From Archangium violaceum (lineage in GTDB: Bacteria > Myxococcota > Myxococcia > Myxococcales > Myxococcaceae): a DNA stretch of 64,000 nucleotides. How positions within the stretch are numbered: the stretch's first letter is position 1; each line of letters starts with the position of its first letter. Positions 26,629 through 35,203 of the stretch are shown one piece after another. The DNA lies in the NCBI RefSeq assembly GCF_016859125.1, contig NZ_CP069338.1:10047501-10111500 (forward strand). Direction: 5' to 3'. The notes under the pieces are model-generated. The model was not told where the DNA came from, made no database searches, and saw only the letters and a program-made list of their open reading frames with translations. A program made the position numbers and the translations under genes.

Positions 26629-27798
26629 TCAGGCGCCCGCATTCGTGACAGCGGCGCGGTGGTCAATGAAGGCGACACCATAATCCAGGACGACGCGCCA
26701 GCTGATGCCGTCGACCTCGAAGCCCTTCCGCATGTCGAGCCGCGGTTCCGAGCCGCTCTCCTCCAGGAATGCGACCTCGATTGCCGCGGCGATGTTCGGA
26801 TCCGCGAACAGGTAGCGGCGCGTGCCCTCTAGGCGCGGCGTGTCGACGATGTCGCGGAACAGACCGCGAACACTGTTGGGCTTCTGGAACGTGTTCGCGG
26901 TCGTGTCGTACTGCGCGTCATTGATGACGCGGGCATCACCCCCCAGACCGATGGGGATCACGAGAACGGCGGGGCGCAGGTCGATGAACTCGTTCCCGCT
27001 CGGGTCCTTCTGCTGTGCCATCACCACGCGATCCGCGTTGATGCCGGCCACGCTCAGCGCGGAGCTCGTCGCGTTGATGTTGCTCCTGGAGGCATGAAAG
27101 AACGGGTTCCCATCGGGCTGCGTCGGGCCCAACCCGCTGTTCTTCCGCAGCTCCCTGTAGACGTGCTCCTCGATGGTCAGCGCGGCGGCGCGGCCGAACT
27201 TCGTTGCCAGGTCCTGAAAGACGCCCATGTCGTCGTTGATGAGAGCGACGCGCGAGATCGAAATGATGTTGCCCTTCGTGCCGATGCTGATCTCGACCTT
27301 CTCGCCGTCGGGAATCGCCTTGTTCTTGATCTCGCCGCTCTCTCCGACGTCGTCCAGCACGCCGAACGATCCCGTGCGGTAGCGGCCGGACGCGCGGAAG
27401 TCCTTGACGGTGCCCTGCCGACAGAACCGTTTCCAGGTGTCCGCAGTCAGCGCGTACGCACCGAGGAGCAGCTTGTGCAGCGCGTTCTCCAGGACGAGCG
27501 CGAAGTCGCTGGACGTCTGGTAGCCGGTACGAAGGTTGAGAGCCCGACTGAATAGCTCGGACCTTTGCATCCGGCGGGCGTCGACGCCGCGCCGCTCGAG
27601 GCACTCGCGCGCCAGGTCGGCCAGCGTCATGCCACGGAACTCACCGGGATCGAGCTCGATTCCCGCGGACCCGTAGGCGCCCAGCTTCGCTGCACGCTCG
27701 ACCTCGGAAGCGTGCCCGGAACGGCGAATGAGCCATGCGCCCGTTCCGCGGATGAACTTATCCTGCGCGTCGTCGGTCACTTCGATATGCGAATACAT
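26629..27798 (-). CDS. Phage major capsid protein (lacking a fused protease domain)
   Basis: The ATG at 27798 has GAGAGG upstream; 389 residues. The core TADTWKRFCRQGTVKDFRASGRYRTGSF, SIGTKGNIISISRVALINDDMGVFQDLATKFGRAAALTIEEHVYREL and GLRPA..LVIPIGLGGDARVIND matches the capsid half of prohead protease/major capsid fusion proteins. The N-terminal 90 residues (AYGSAGIELDPGEFRGMTLADLARECLERRGVDARRMQR) correspond to the linker of those fusions; the ClpP-like protease half is not encoded here or nearby. It would form the procapsid shell. Confidence 0.8.
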   Translation of the reverse strand: MYSHIEVTDDAQDKFIRGTGAWLIRRSGHASEVERAAKLGAYGSAGIELDPGEFRGMTLADLARECLERRGVDARRMQRSELFSRALNLRTGYQTSSDFALVLENALHKLLLGAYALTADTWKRFCRQGTVKDFRASGRYRTGSFGVLDDVGESGEIKNKAIPDGEKVEISIGTKGNIISISRVALINDDMGVFQDLATKFGRAAALTIEEHVYRELRKNSGLGPTQPDGNPFFHASRSNINATSSALSVAGINADRVVMAQQKDPSGNEFIDLRPAVLVIPIGLGGDARVINDAQYDTTANTFQKPNSVRGLFRDIVDTPRLEGTRRYLFADPNIAAAIEVAFLEESGSEPRLDMRKGFEVDGISWRVVLDYGVAFIDHRAAVTNAGA

Positions 27799-27885
27799 GA
27801 TTTTGCCTCTCGTGCTGTTTGACTGTGACTGTCTTTCTCGCACGGCCCCCGTAGTGACATGCAAGACGGGGGGAGATGACACTAG

Positions 27886-28413
27886 TTACCGGGTCAGGAT
27901 ACGGAGCACCTGCCTGCGGCCTGGATAGCGCCCGTTCGGTCCGTACGTGATGGCGTCCCGCACGAGCACACCAACCGGGTTTTCCGAGTCCGGCATTCGC
28001 CCTTTCCGCAGCGCTGCGAGCTCGGCGTTCAGGCGCTTCGCCTTCGCCCAGGTCGTGCCACCCGCCACGTTTGCGGCCTGGAGAAGTAGCTGATCTCGGA
28101 CCTCGAGGCGTTCTGACGAAGTGGCTCGGCTGAAGAGGAACGCGAGGAGCGCGTCCCCAAGACCGCGGCTGACATCACCCGAAGCCACTGTGTCACGGAG
28201 CTGCATGACCATGCCGCTGAAGCCGGTCGGGCCAAGTGAATGCACGCTCGTAGGCAACTGCGCCTCCGGGGGAGCACTACTGCCCGTGACAGCATCTCGC
28301 GGATGGGGTCGTAGTTCCGCCAGCGCCGTGCGAATCAGCCGGTCCAGCAGCGCGGCTCGGTCCCGGGCAATTTCCGCTTCGACACGGGCAATCTCCACTT
28401 CAACGTCACTCAT
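27886..28413 (-). CDS. Hypothetical phage protein between terminase small subunit and capsid
   Basis: The 175-residue protein starts at the ATG at 28413, which overlaps the end of the TerS gene by eight bases. It opens with a charged coiled-coil-like helix (MSDVEVEIARVEAEIARDRAALLDRLIRTAL), followed by FSGMVMQLRDTVASGDVSRGLGDALLAFLFSRA and a basic C-terminus. No family is recognised. Its position suggests a role in packaging or head assembly, which is only contextual. Confidence 0.55.
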   Translation of the reverse strand: MSDVEVEIARVEAEIARDRAALLDRLIRTALAELRPHPRDAVTGSSAPPEAQLPTSVHSLGPTGFSGMVMQLRDTVASGDVSRGLGDALLAFLFSRATSSERLEVRDQLLLQAANVAGGTTWAKAKRLNAELAALRKGRMPDSENPVGVLVRDAITYGPNGRYPGRRQVLRILTR

Positions 28414-28939
28414 GTGGTTCAAGCCTCCCTCCCTGTTCCCGTGTTGTATTCGCCCCCTCCCCGGCCAGATCCTCGAGCGCCTCGCGGATGAGCCGGTCAA
28501 ATTCGCCGATGTCCGCCACGGTAAGGTGTGGCAAGAGTTGGCGTGCGCGGCTCGGCACACCCAGGAGCTTGGTCCGGCAGCGCCTGAACACGTCCTCGAG
28601 CTTTCCGCGCACGTCCGCGGCTGGCACCAGTTCCGCCTTTCGCTCCCGGACCTCGAGCTCTCGTAGGTCGGCGTCCGCAACCGCGCGTCGTCGCAGAGCC
28701 TCCGCACGGCTCTCCCCCTGTGCGACCTCCAGCGCCGCGCCTCTCCCTGCCAAGGGGGCCGGGCCATATTCCGCGCGGGTATTCCGAATCCATTCCGCTC
28801 GCGCGGTCTCGACATCCGCGACCTTCCCGTCGGGGGTCGCCGTCACCCGCCCACTGGCAATGGCCGCTTGGAGCGAGGAGAGTGAGACCCCCAGCTGTCG
28901 CGCCACGCTCCGGAGCGACGGGGCTTTCGTCTGTTTCAT
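28406..28939 (-). CDS. Phage terminase small subunit (Nu1/TerS-like)
   Basis: A 177-residue protein. Residues 8-45 form a helix-turn-helix (SLRSVARQLGVSLSSLQAAIASGRVT), followed by a long charged helical region (ALRRRAVADADLRELEVRERKAELVPAADVRGKLEDVFRRCRTKLLGVPSRARQLLP) that is characteristic of Nu1-type small terminases. TerS chooses the DNA to be packaged and normally works with a large ATPase-nuclease subunit; no TerL gene is found in the window. Satellites that carry TerS alone redirect a helper phage's TerL. Confidence 0.75.
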   Translation of the reverse strand: MKQTKAPSLRSVARQLGVSLSSLQAAIASGRVTATPDGKVADVETARAEWIRNTRAEYGPAPLAGRGAALEVAQGESRAEALRRRAVADADLRELEVRERKAELVPAADVRGKLEDVFRRCRTKLLGVPSRARQLLPHLTVADIGEFDRLIREALEDLAGEGANTTREQGGRLEPHE

Positions 28940-29082
28940 GCCGCACGACCTTTCACTCGTGACCTAATATTTTCGGACCTTTGTCTGGCTGAACGTCGCG
29001 GTCTGCGCACCCTCACGTTCCCCTCCCTCCCGGAAGGACCCACACGCGCGGGGGGGGGGGGATGTAGGACACTGACCAGCCC

Positions 29083-29328
29083 TCACAGGTCGCTCTCGAG
29101 CAGCTCACCAGCGAGCCGATCGATGCGAGTGGCCGTTCTGGCGATGAGGGCTCCAATCCGGTCAGGAGGCACGCACCCAGTGGCACGCGCCTGGCACAGC
29201 TGCAGCAGGAGCCCCACATCTGCCGTGAATTCCGCCTGTACAGCCTTCCGGCTCCGCGTGCGACGAGTAGCGGTTACTGCGGTATCTGCGGTTGATTTCG
29301 GCCCGTTGTTTTTTGATGACACCTTCAT
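29083..29328 (-). CDS. Small basic hypothetical protein
   Basis: An 81-residue protein from the ATG at 29328, with GGAGAAAGGG before it. A basic start (MKVSSKNNGPKSTADTAVTATRRTRSRK) is followed by a helical part (FTADVGLLLQLCQARATGCVPPDRIGALIARTATRIDRLAGELL). The family is unknown. Its first codons overlap one arm of the iteron-like repeats. Confidence 0.5.
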   Translation of the reverse strand: MKVSSKNNGPKSTADTAVTATRRTRSRKAVQAEFTADVGLLLQLCQARATGCVPPDRIGALIARTATRIDRLAGELLESDL

Positions 29329-29420
29329 TTGACCCTTTCTCCGAGAATGACCCTCTTTAGAAAAACTTTGATCGCTACAGTCTGCGTTCAGAATCAACCG
29401 CACTAACCGCATCAACCGCA
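29269..29420. other. Iteron-like inverted repeats around an AT-rich core, candidate replication origin
   Basis: TGCGGTTGAT occurs at 29287-29296 and, reversed as ATCAACCGCA, at 29393-29402 and 29411-29420, with related TGCGGT or AACCGCA copies between and beside them (29278, 29405). The roughly 90 bases between the clusters are far richer in A and T than the surroundings (TTGTTTTTTGATGACACC, TTTAGAAAAACTTTGATC). Repeats flanking an AT-rich core directly downstream of a primase-helicase gene resemble origins of P4-like satellites. Part of the repeats is coding, so codon bias could also contribute. Confidence 0.4.
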
Positions 29421-31852
29421 GTTCCGTGCCGTTCAACCCACCACCGTGCCGCGTGGCCGTGAGCATCCGCCTCCCCTTCCAGGCGAAAGCCTGCAACGAT
29501 CCGCCCCTTGTGTCGGGACAGCCATTTGCCGAAGGTGCGCGCATCCGGACGCCCCCGATTGCTGGCCACCGCCAGGACGGCTTCCTTGAGTGCCGGGAAC
29601 GTGTCCGCAGCGTCGAACCCCTCGGCGATGCGCAGCACGTCAGCGGCAGTCCTCGCCGTCGCGCGTCCCGTTCCGAAGTGAGCCGCCCAGCTGCCGAGCG
29701 CCGCGCGCAGCAAGGCCATCAGCGGGTCTTCAGCCCGGGCAGCTTCCATGGTGGCGACCGGGTCCGCGCAGCCCAGCCAGATCAACGAGCTCCGGACGGT
29801 GTCGCTCCACCCCTCGAAGCTCGCGAGCCTCGGTGCCCGGCCCGGACTCCCGGCGGCCACGAAGGCGCGTACCACGGTCAGAGCAGCGGCCACGTACCGC
29901 CCGCGGTCGGCGAGCACCGTGGCGACCGGGTTGCTCTTGAACTGCCGGAGCTCGGGGCGCTCCATGTTCGCATCTAGCCGGACGAGCAGGACACGGCGGG
30001 TCGCGTCGCCGAGGATCTGCAGGTTGTTCCCCGTGACGAAGACGGTCGCCCGAGACTCCACGCGGGCGAGCTCAGAGCGACCGAGAATCCGCACGTCCAC
30101 GACGGGGCGCTCGATAACCTGGCAGAAGGCATCACCGCCGATTCCGCCGTTCACGTTGTCGAGAGCGACGACGGGCTGCCCGGCTATGACCGCCGCCCCG
30201 AGCCGCTTCTCGGACTCCTCCTCGGTGCGTCCGGCCGCCATGACGGGCATCGGCTGGCCGATGCAGATCGCCGCCGAGGTGTCCCACAGGAAGCTCTTGC
30301 CGGTGCCCGGCGTGCTGACGCTGGCAGCGTGCCCCGGCGCGACGGAGAACGCGCCGCGGACCACAGGGGTGATCAGCCCGCTCAGGGCAACACTCCGGCA
30401 CGCGTCGTCGACGAACGGGAACTCCTCCAGGAGCGCCGACAGGAGCCTGAGCGCCTGCTCTGCATCTCGGCGGGTTGGGGCGTTCGGGATCGCGGGCATC
30501 GGGGGCGGCGCCATCAGGACGAGCCGCGTGGCAGGGTCGAACCCCGGCTGGTCGAGGATCGTCCCGTCCGGCCGCATCGTCTGCGTGGTGATGACCCCCG
30601 CGAGCGGGTGGAACCGCCACTCGCCGACGCGCGAGAGAATGGTCTGCGCGACGACCTGCGGCGGATCGGCCGTGAGCCACTCGCCCGACTTCGCGTTGAA
30701 CCGCTGGAAGCAGACATGCCGCGACAGCAGATCGCACGTGTACGTCGCATCAAGCTTCGCCAGGCGCGCGACCTTGGTGCGCCGACCATGGGCCGCGTCC
30801 ACCTCTTCCACCACGGGGCGCACGAGAGCTCCGCCGCGCGAGAACACCGGAACGCCCGCGCCGACCAGGGCCAGCTCCGCTTGCGTAGCGATCTCTGAGA
30901 GCTTGCCGGCCACCAGATTGATTGCGGGCTTGCGCCGGCAGCCGTACTCCGCCTTGCCGTACTTGCCCCCGCCCCGGAGCTTCGCGCGTAGGTCCGTCTC
31001 GTCCCACGGCGGGACGCACGTCTCGTTCCACTCGAACAGAAGCGGCCAGGCTTCGTCGTCCGTGAGAGCGAAGTCGTGCGTCAGGATTGCCGCGGCCATG
31101 AACGTATGCGTGTCGCCCCCCTGGCCCACGATGGCCGGGCCGTGCTGCGCCAGGGCCTCGCGGGCCTGCTCGAGCACTTCGGGCGAAGCGGGCGGGAAGT
31201 AGCCGCGCCGGAGGTCAGCGTCTGGAGCTTGAGCCGGGGCCATGCGCCGTAGTCGCTCGAGCAACCAGACCGGAGCGTCGGCCGGCGGCGTCTCCCATGG
31301 CGGGCGCACCCACCGGTAGCGCCCCGCCGTCGTCTGCGAGGGCGCGACGACGAACTGTCCGCCCTCGGCGCGGATGTCCAGGCCGGGGCCCAGCTTGCCC
31401 GCGCTGTTCGTGAGGCCCGGGACGGCCTTGAACACGTAGTGGAAACCGCCCGAGGGCGTAGCCTGTAGTGCAGTAAGCGGCAGAGGCCCATGCTCCGCTT
31501 CGAGCGCGGCGAGCGACTCGCGCCCGCCGCTGCGGGGGTCCACATCCAGGACAAAGACTCCCGACTGCGAGCCGGTCACCACACCCACGTTGGCGTCAGG
31601 CCATATCCGCCACCACGCAGCGATCTGCTCGGGGTCCGTCGTGGCCTCTGTCGTCCAGTCCTTCAGGCGCGGATGCTTGCCGGCGCTCCGGCAGTCGTCC
31701 CCCTTGGGGCAGGAGCACGCGCCACCAGATTGTACGAAGTGCAGCGGCACGACGCGCCAACCGAGCTTGCTTGCGTAGATGACTGCCACGCGCCCGAGCT
31801 TGGAAATGGCGGTTGCTTTTGCGTCTGGGTTTGCGGTAGATTGGTGTTGCAT
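29375..31852 (-). CDS. Bifunctional primase-polymerase with C-terminal helicase-like ATPase
   Basis: Starting at the ATG at 31852 (or 31894) it has 825 residues. The N-terminal prim-pol domain has YASKLGWRVVPLHF, SAGKHPRLKDW, WWRIWPDANVGVVTG, the metal-binding VLDVDPRSGG, TPSGGFHYVF and GLDIRAEGGQFVVAPS. A linker domain with Cys residues follows. The C-terminal part carries a Walker A (STPGTGKSFLWD, about residue 515) and VVALDNVNGG as probable Walker B. This fusion primes and unwinds the replication origin of phages, satellites and integrative elements. Confidence 0.85.
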   Translation of the reverse strand: MQHQSTANPDAKATAISKLGRVAVIYASKLGWRVVPLHFVQSGGACSCPKGDDCRSAGKHPRLKDWTTEATTDPEQIAAWWRIWPDANVGVVTGSQSGVFVLDVDPRSGGRESLAALEAEHGPLPLTALQATPSGGFHYVFKAVPGLTNSAGKLGPGLDIRAEGGQFVVAPSQTTAGRYRWVRPPWETPPADAPVWLLERLRRMAPAQAPDADLRRGYFPPASPEVLEQAREALAQHGPAIVGQGGDTHTFMAAAILTHDFALTDDEAWPLLFEWNETCVPPWDETDLRAKLRGGGKYGKAEYGCRRKPAINLVAGKLSEIATQAELALVGAGVPVFSRGGALVRPVVEEVDAAHGRRTKVARLAKLDATYTCDLLSRHVCFQRFNAKSGEWLTADPPQVVAQTILSRVGEWRFHPLAGVITTQTMRPDGTILDQPGFDPATRLVLMAPPPMPAIPNAPTRRDAEQALRLLSALLEEFPFVDDACRSVALSGLITPVVRGAFSVAPGHAASVSTPGTGKSFLWDTSAAICIGQPMPVMAAGRTEEESEKRLGAAVIAGQPVVALDNVNGGIGGDAFCQVIERPVVDVRILGRSELARVESRATVFVTGNNLQILGDATRRVLLVRLDANMERPELRQFKSNPVATVLADRGRYVAAALTVVRAFVAAGSPGRAPRLASFEGWSDTVRSSLIWLGCADPVATMEAARAEDPLMALLRAALGSWAAHFGTGRATARTAADVLRIAEGFDAADTFPALKEAVLAVASNRGRPDARTFGKWLSRHKGRIVAGFRLEGEADAHGHAARWWVERHGTAVDAVSAVDSERRL

Positions 31853-31916
31853 TCGTTGACCGGGAATCGCGAGTGCAAGAGGGCGCTGCTCCATCGGGGT
31901 CGGCGCCCTTCGTTAT

Positions 31917-32168
31917 TCAGAGCTCGATGTCTGCGATCGAGCCGCCAGCGCGCCGCTGCCGCTTCGGAACGCTCGGGGCTCCGGAAGCAGCCGGCACCTC
32001 TCCGCGGCGCGCAAGCTCCTCGAGCTGCTCGCGGGGGATGTACTGCCGCCCCAGGATGGTGACCGGTCGCAGGAGGCCCCGGCGGCTCAGCTCGAGGAGT
32101 GCCTTGTTCCGTCCCAGGCCGATCGTCCGGGCGGCTTCTCTGAATCTGCAGAGAAGCGGGCCACTCAT
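31917..32168 (-). CDS. Excisionase-like helix-turn-helix protein
   Basis: An 83-residue protein: CRFREAARTIGLGRNKALLELSRRGLLRPVTILGRQYIPREQLEELARRG is a winged helix-turn-helix of the MerR/Xis type, and the C-terminus is basic (PKRQRRAGG). Its ATG overlaps the stop of the preceding HTH gene by four bases. It is likely to control excision or the promoter of the replication genes. Confidence 0.7.
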   Translation of the reverse strand: MSGPLLCRFREAARTIGLGRNKALLELSRRGLLRPVTILGRQYIPREQLEELARRGEVPAASGAPSVPKRQRRAGGSIADIEL

Positions 32169-32356
32169 GACTGGCCCTCACAGGCCTTCAGATAGCGTTC
32201 GAGTTCCTCGCGGGAGACGAAGGACCGGCGACCATCCTTCGTAAGCCTGATCAGCCCCTTCTGGACACGATCGTAGAAGGTCGAGCGGCTGTACCCGAAA
32301 ACACGACAGGCTGCGGGAACCGAGTAGCGGGCTGGTTCGGGGAGTTGGTCTTTCAT
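32165..32356 (-). CDS. AlpA/excisionase-like DNA-binding protein
   Basis: From the ATG at 32356 (an earlier one at 32368 is possible) it has about 63 residues: YSVPAACRVFGYSRSTFYDRVQKGLIRLTKDGRRSFVSREELERYL, a compact winged helix-turn-helix of the AlpA/MerR class. AlpA-like genes next to an integrase and primase are the core of P4-like satellites and many integrative elements. It is co-transcribed with the next HTH gene. Confidence 0.7.
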   Translation of the reverse strand: MKDQLPEPARYSVPAACRVFGYSRSTFYDRVQKGLIRLTKDGRRSFVSREELERYLKACEGQS

Positions 32357-32449
32357 GGGCGTCTCCAAGCGTTGACACCCACTGTTGTACAGCTCGCCAC
32401 GATGACGGTCAGGTGGCGCAAATCCACGCGTCGCGCTGAATTACGCCAC

Positions 32450-33001
32450 CTAGCGGCGAGTGAGAGCAGAGATCACCGCCAGGTGCACGTCTTCAACGGG
32501 TGCCCCAAGGAACCGGAGCAGCATTTCGATGGTGCGCTCGAAGTGCCCGTCCCGCGTCTTCTTCCGGTGCTCGGCGGGGTAGGCGTTCCAGACGACCGTG
32601 ATCAGCTCGTCACGCCACGCCTGTTTACGCGGGCGACCGCGGCGCCTAGCCGGTTGCTGCTTGGCCCAGAACGTGGCGCTCTTGTGGAGATCCGCCAGCA
32701 TGGCGTCGAACTTCCCCCACCCGAAGGTCTCCACTCCATCGTCATCTTCCCCCATAAATGGGCGTGCCTTGTCGAGCGCGGCTTGTAGTGCCTTCGCGGC
32801 GCGCGCCACCCTGGCCATGTCGCGCCGCTCATCGTCCAACGGCACCTCGATCAGACCCACCAACGGCAACTGTTCCTCGATGACAACCATCAGCCGGCGG
32901 ATCTCCGCGAGTTGCAGCCCGTCGCTCAAGTGGTCCATCAGCGCCTTGCGCTGATGCGGCCCCAGCCCTCTCGCCTTCGGCCGCTTCGGTTCGCGCCTCA
33001 C
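32450..33001 (-). CDS. Hypothetical protein downstream of the integrase
   Basis: The GTG start overlaps the integrase stop (GTGA), so the two are co-translated; 183 residues. A basic start (RREPKRPKARGLGPHQRKALMDHL) is followed by a helical middle, then a basic RRRGRPRKQAWRDEL motif that resembles an AT-hook, and a C-terminal FERTIEMLLRFLGAPVEDVHLAVISALTRR. I do not recognise the family. DNA binding is plausible from the RGRPRK core. Confidence 0.55.
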   Translation of the reverse strand: MRREPKRPKARGLGPHQRKALMDHLSDGLQLAEIRRLMVVIEEQLPLVGLIEVPLDDERRDMARVARAAKALQAALDKARPFMGEDDDGVETFGWGKFDAMLADLHKSATFWAKQQPARRRGRPRKQAWRDELITVVWNAYPAEHRKKTRDGHFERTIEMLLRFLGAPVEDVHLAVISALTRR

Positions 33002-34251
33002 AGTGCACCCCGCTCAGCACGCACGAGCTGTTCACACCACCAGTTCGCGAGCTTGATTCGCCCCTCGAGCCGCTCGCCGCGGTCGTAGGCGCGAACGACG
33101 TCGTTGTCGTGGATGTGGTCGAGAGCGATCTCCACCACATCGCGCTCGAAACCTCCGTCCCGGGCGAGCGTGGAAAACGCCGCGCGCCAGCCGTGGGGCG
33201 AGTGCTTGTCCTTGAGGCCCAGCGTCACCCGGTACGCCTTTTCGATGGACTCATGCGTGATGTGCTGCCCTTCCCCCGACACAGAAGGAAACACGTACCC
33301 CATGGAACCGCTCAGCGAGCGCCAGGTGCGGAGCTCGGCCGCGATGGCGGGCCCGAGGATGATCTTGTGATCGTGGTGCCGGTCCTGCGCTTTCATCTTC
33401 GCCCGCGGGATGACCCACAGGGGGACTTCGGCGTCCAGGTCGAACTCGGACCACTCCGCCCGGATGACGTTCCCTATTCGCGCCGCAGTGAACGCGCAGA
33501 GACGATGCGCCATCCGTACTGCAGGCGAGAGCCGCACCACGTTAGCCCGGCGCAAAACGTCTCCGAGCTGGGACCACTCAAGGAACGCAGGCCGCCTCCC
33601 GGCCTGCTTCTTCCGGGGAAGCACCTCGCGCACCGGCACCGCAGGGTTCTCGCGACATAGGCCCCGTGCCTGAGCTAGCCGGAAGATGCTCTCGACGCTC
33701 CAGAGCACCTTGCCCGCAGTGTCGATGGCCTCGCGCGGCGGCTTGACGATCTCCTCAACCACCTTCGCGACCATGGCCGGGGTGATGTCGGCCACGGGGA
33801 GAGACCCCAAGAGGGGGAGCACGTCCCGTTCAATGGCCCGGCTCGTCGTGTCGAAGTGGATCTGGCTCCAGCCTTGGCGCTTCCTCTCAAGCCAGTCCTG
33901 AGCAACGGTCGCGAAGGTGTTGCCCGAAGACGCGACGGCCGCTGCTCGGCTCAGCTTGCGAGCCTGCACCGGGTCACTACCCATCCGCAGGCGGTCCTTC
34001 ACGGCCGCGCGCTCTGCCCGTGCGGCCTTGAGCCCGATCTCTGGGTACGAGCCGATCGCGAAGAGGCGCTCGTTACCCCCATACCTGTACTTCACTCGCC
34101 ATACAGGCGTGCCGGCCGGGGTACGCATCAGGAACAGCCCACCGCCATCGGAGAGCTTCTTCGTTGCTGCGTTCGAGCCGGCCTTGATCCAGGCCTTGAT
34201 CTCCAGGTCGGTGAGCCTGTCCGTCCCTCGGGCCGCGATACCCCCAGCCAT
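32998..34251 (-). CDS. Tyrosine recombinase/integrase with N-terminal DUF4102 arm-binding domain
   Basis: The ATG at 34251 has GGAG nine bases upstream; 417 residues. The N-terminus LTDLEIKAWIKAG..KKLSDGGGLFLMRTPAGTPVWRVKYRYGG..FAIGSYPEIGLKAARAE is the DUF4102 arm-type domain of P4-like integrases. A SAM-like core domain follows. The catalytic part shows LCAFTAARIGNVIRAEW (Arg I), HGWRAAF (His-x-x-Arg) and IHDNDVVRAYDRGERLEGR (Tyr). Such enzymes usually insert into tRNA or tmRNA 3' ends, and a T-arm/acceptor sequence lies 176 bases upstream, as expected for the attachment junction. Confidence 0.92.
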   Translation of the reverse strand: MAGGIAARGTDRLTDLEIKAWIKAGSNAATKKLSDGGGLFLMRTPAGTPVWRVKYRYGGNERLFAIGSYPEIGLKAARAERAAVKDRLRMGSDPVQARKLSRAAAVASSGNTFATVAQDWLERKRQGWSQIHFDTTSRAIERDVLPLLGSLPVADITPAMVAKVVEEIVKPPREAIDTAGKVLWSVESIFRLAQARGLCRENPAVPVREVLPRKKQAGRRPAFLEWSQLGDVLRRANVVRLSPAVRMAHRLCAFTAARIGNVIRAEWSEFDLDAEVPLWVIPRAKMKAQDRHHDHKIILGPAIAAELRTWRSLSGSMGYVFPSVSGEGQHITHESIEKAYRVTLGLKDKHSPHGWRAAFSTLARDGGFERDVVEIALDHIHDNDVVRAYDRGERLEGRIKLANWWCEQLVRAERGAL

Positions 34252-34367
34252 GCATGCATCTCCAGTTCGATTTCGATTGAGTACCCCAATCGTACCCCCA
34301 CCGTAACCGGATGCAGCCGGACAGGACAAGATGCCCCCGGACGCCTAAACCCCTGAAATAAAAAGAA

Positions 34368-34391
34368 AACGGCACCCTTGCGGATGCCGTT
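34368..34391 (-). terminator. Rho-independent terminator next to attachment repeat B
   Basis: AACGGCA and TGCCGTT form a seven-base stem around a ten-base loop; on the minus strand it is followed by TTTTCTTTTTATTTC. It lies just downstream (minus strand) of the tRNA 3'-end-like repeat B. Confidence 0.7.
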
Positions 34392-34426
34392 GTATACTGC
34401 GGGACGCCCGTGGACGTCCTTCATGT

Positions 34427-34455
34427 GGAGGCGGCGGGAATCGAACCCGCGTCCG
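34427..34455 (-). repeat. Attachment-like direct repeat B next to the integrase
   Basis: Twenty-nine bases identical to repeat C (48709) and matching repeat A (7581) over 22 bases, all in the same orientation. On the minus strand it is a tRNA T-arm plus acceptor 3' half. It is placed where the attL/attR of the DUF4102-type integrase would be expected. No 5' half of a tRNA or tmRNA is found within the next 370 bases. Confidence 0.7.
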
Positions 34456-35198
<743 letters not shown>

Positions 35199-35203
35199 TC
35201 ATC

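Noticed and set aside
29050-29060. Run of eleven G as a phase-variable switch
   Set aside because: It lies in a noncoding stretch between two minus-strand genes and is not placed to alter a reading frame or a recognisable promoter.
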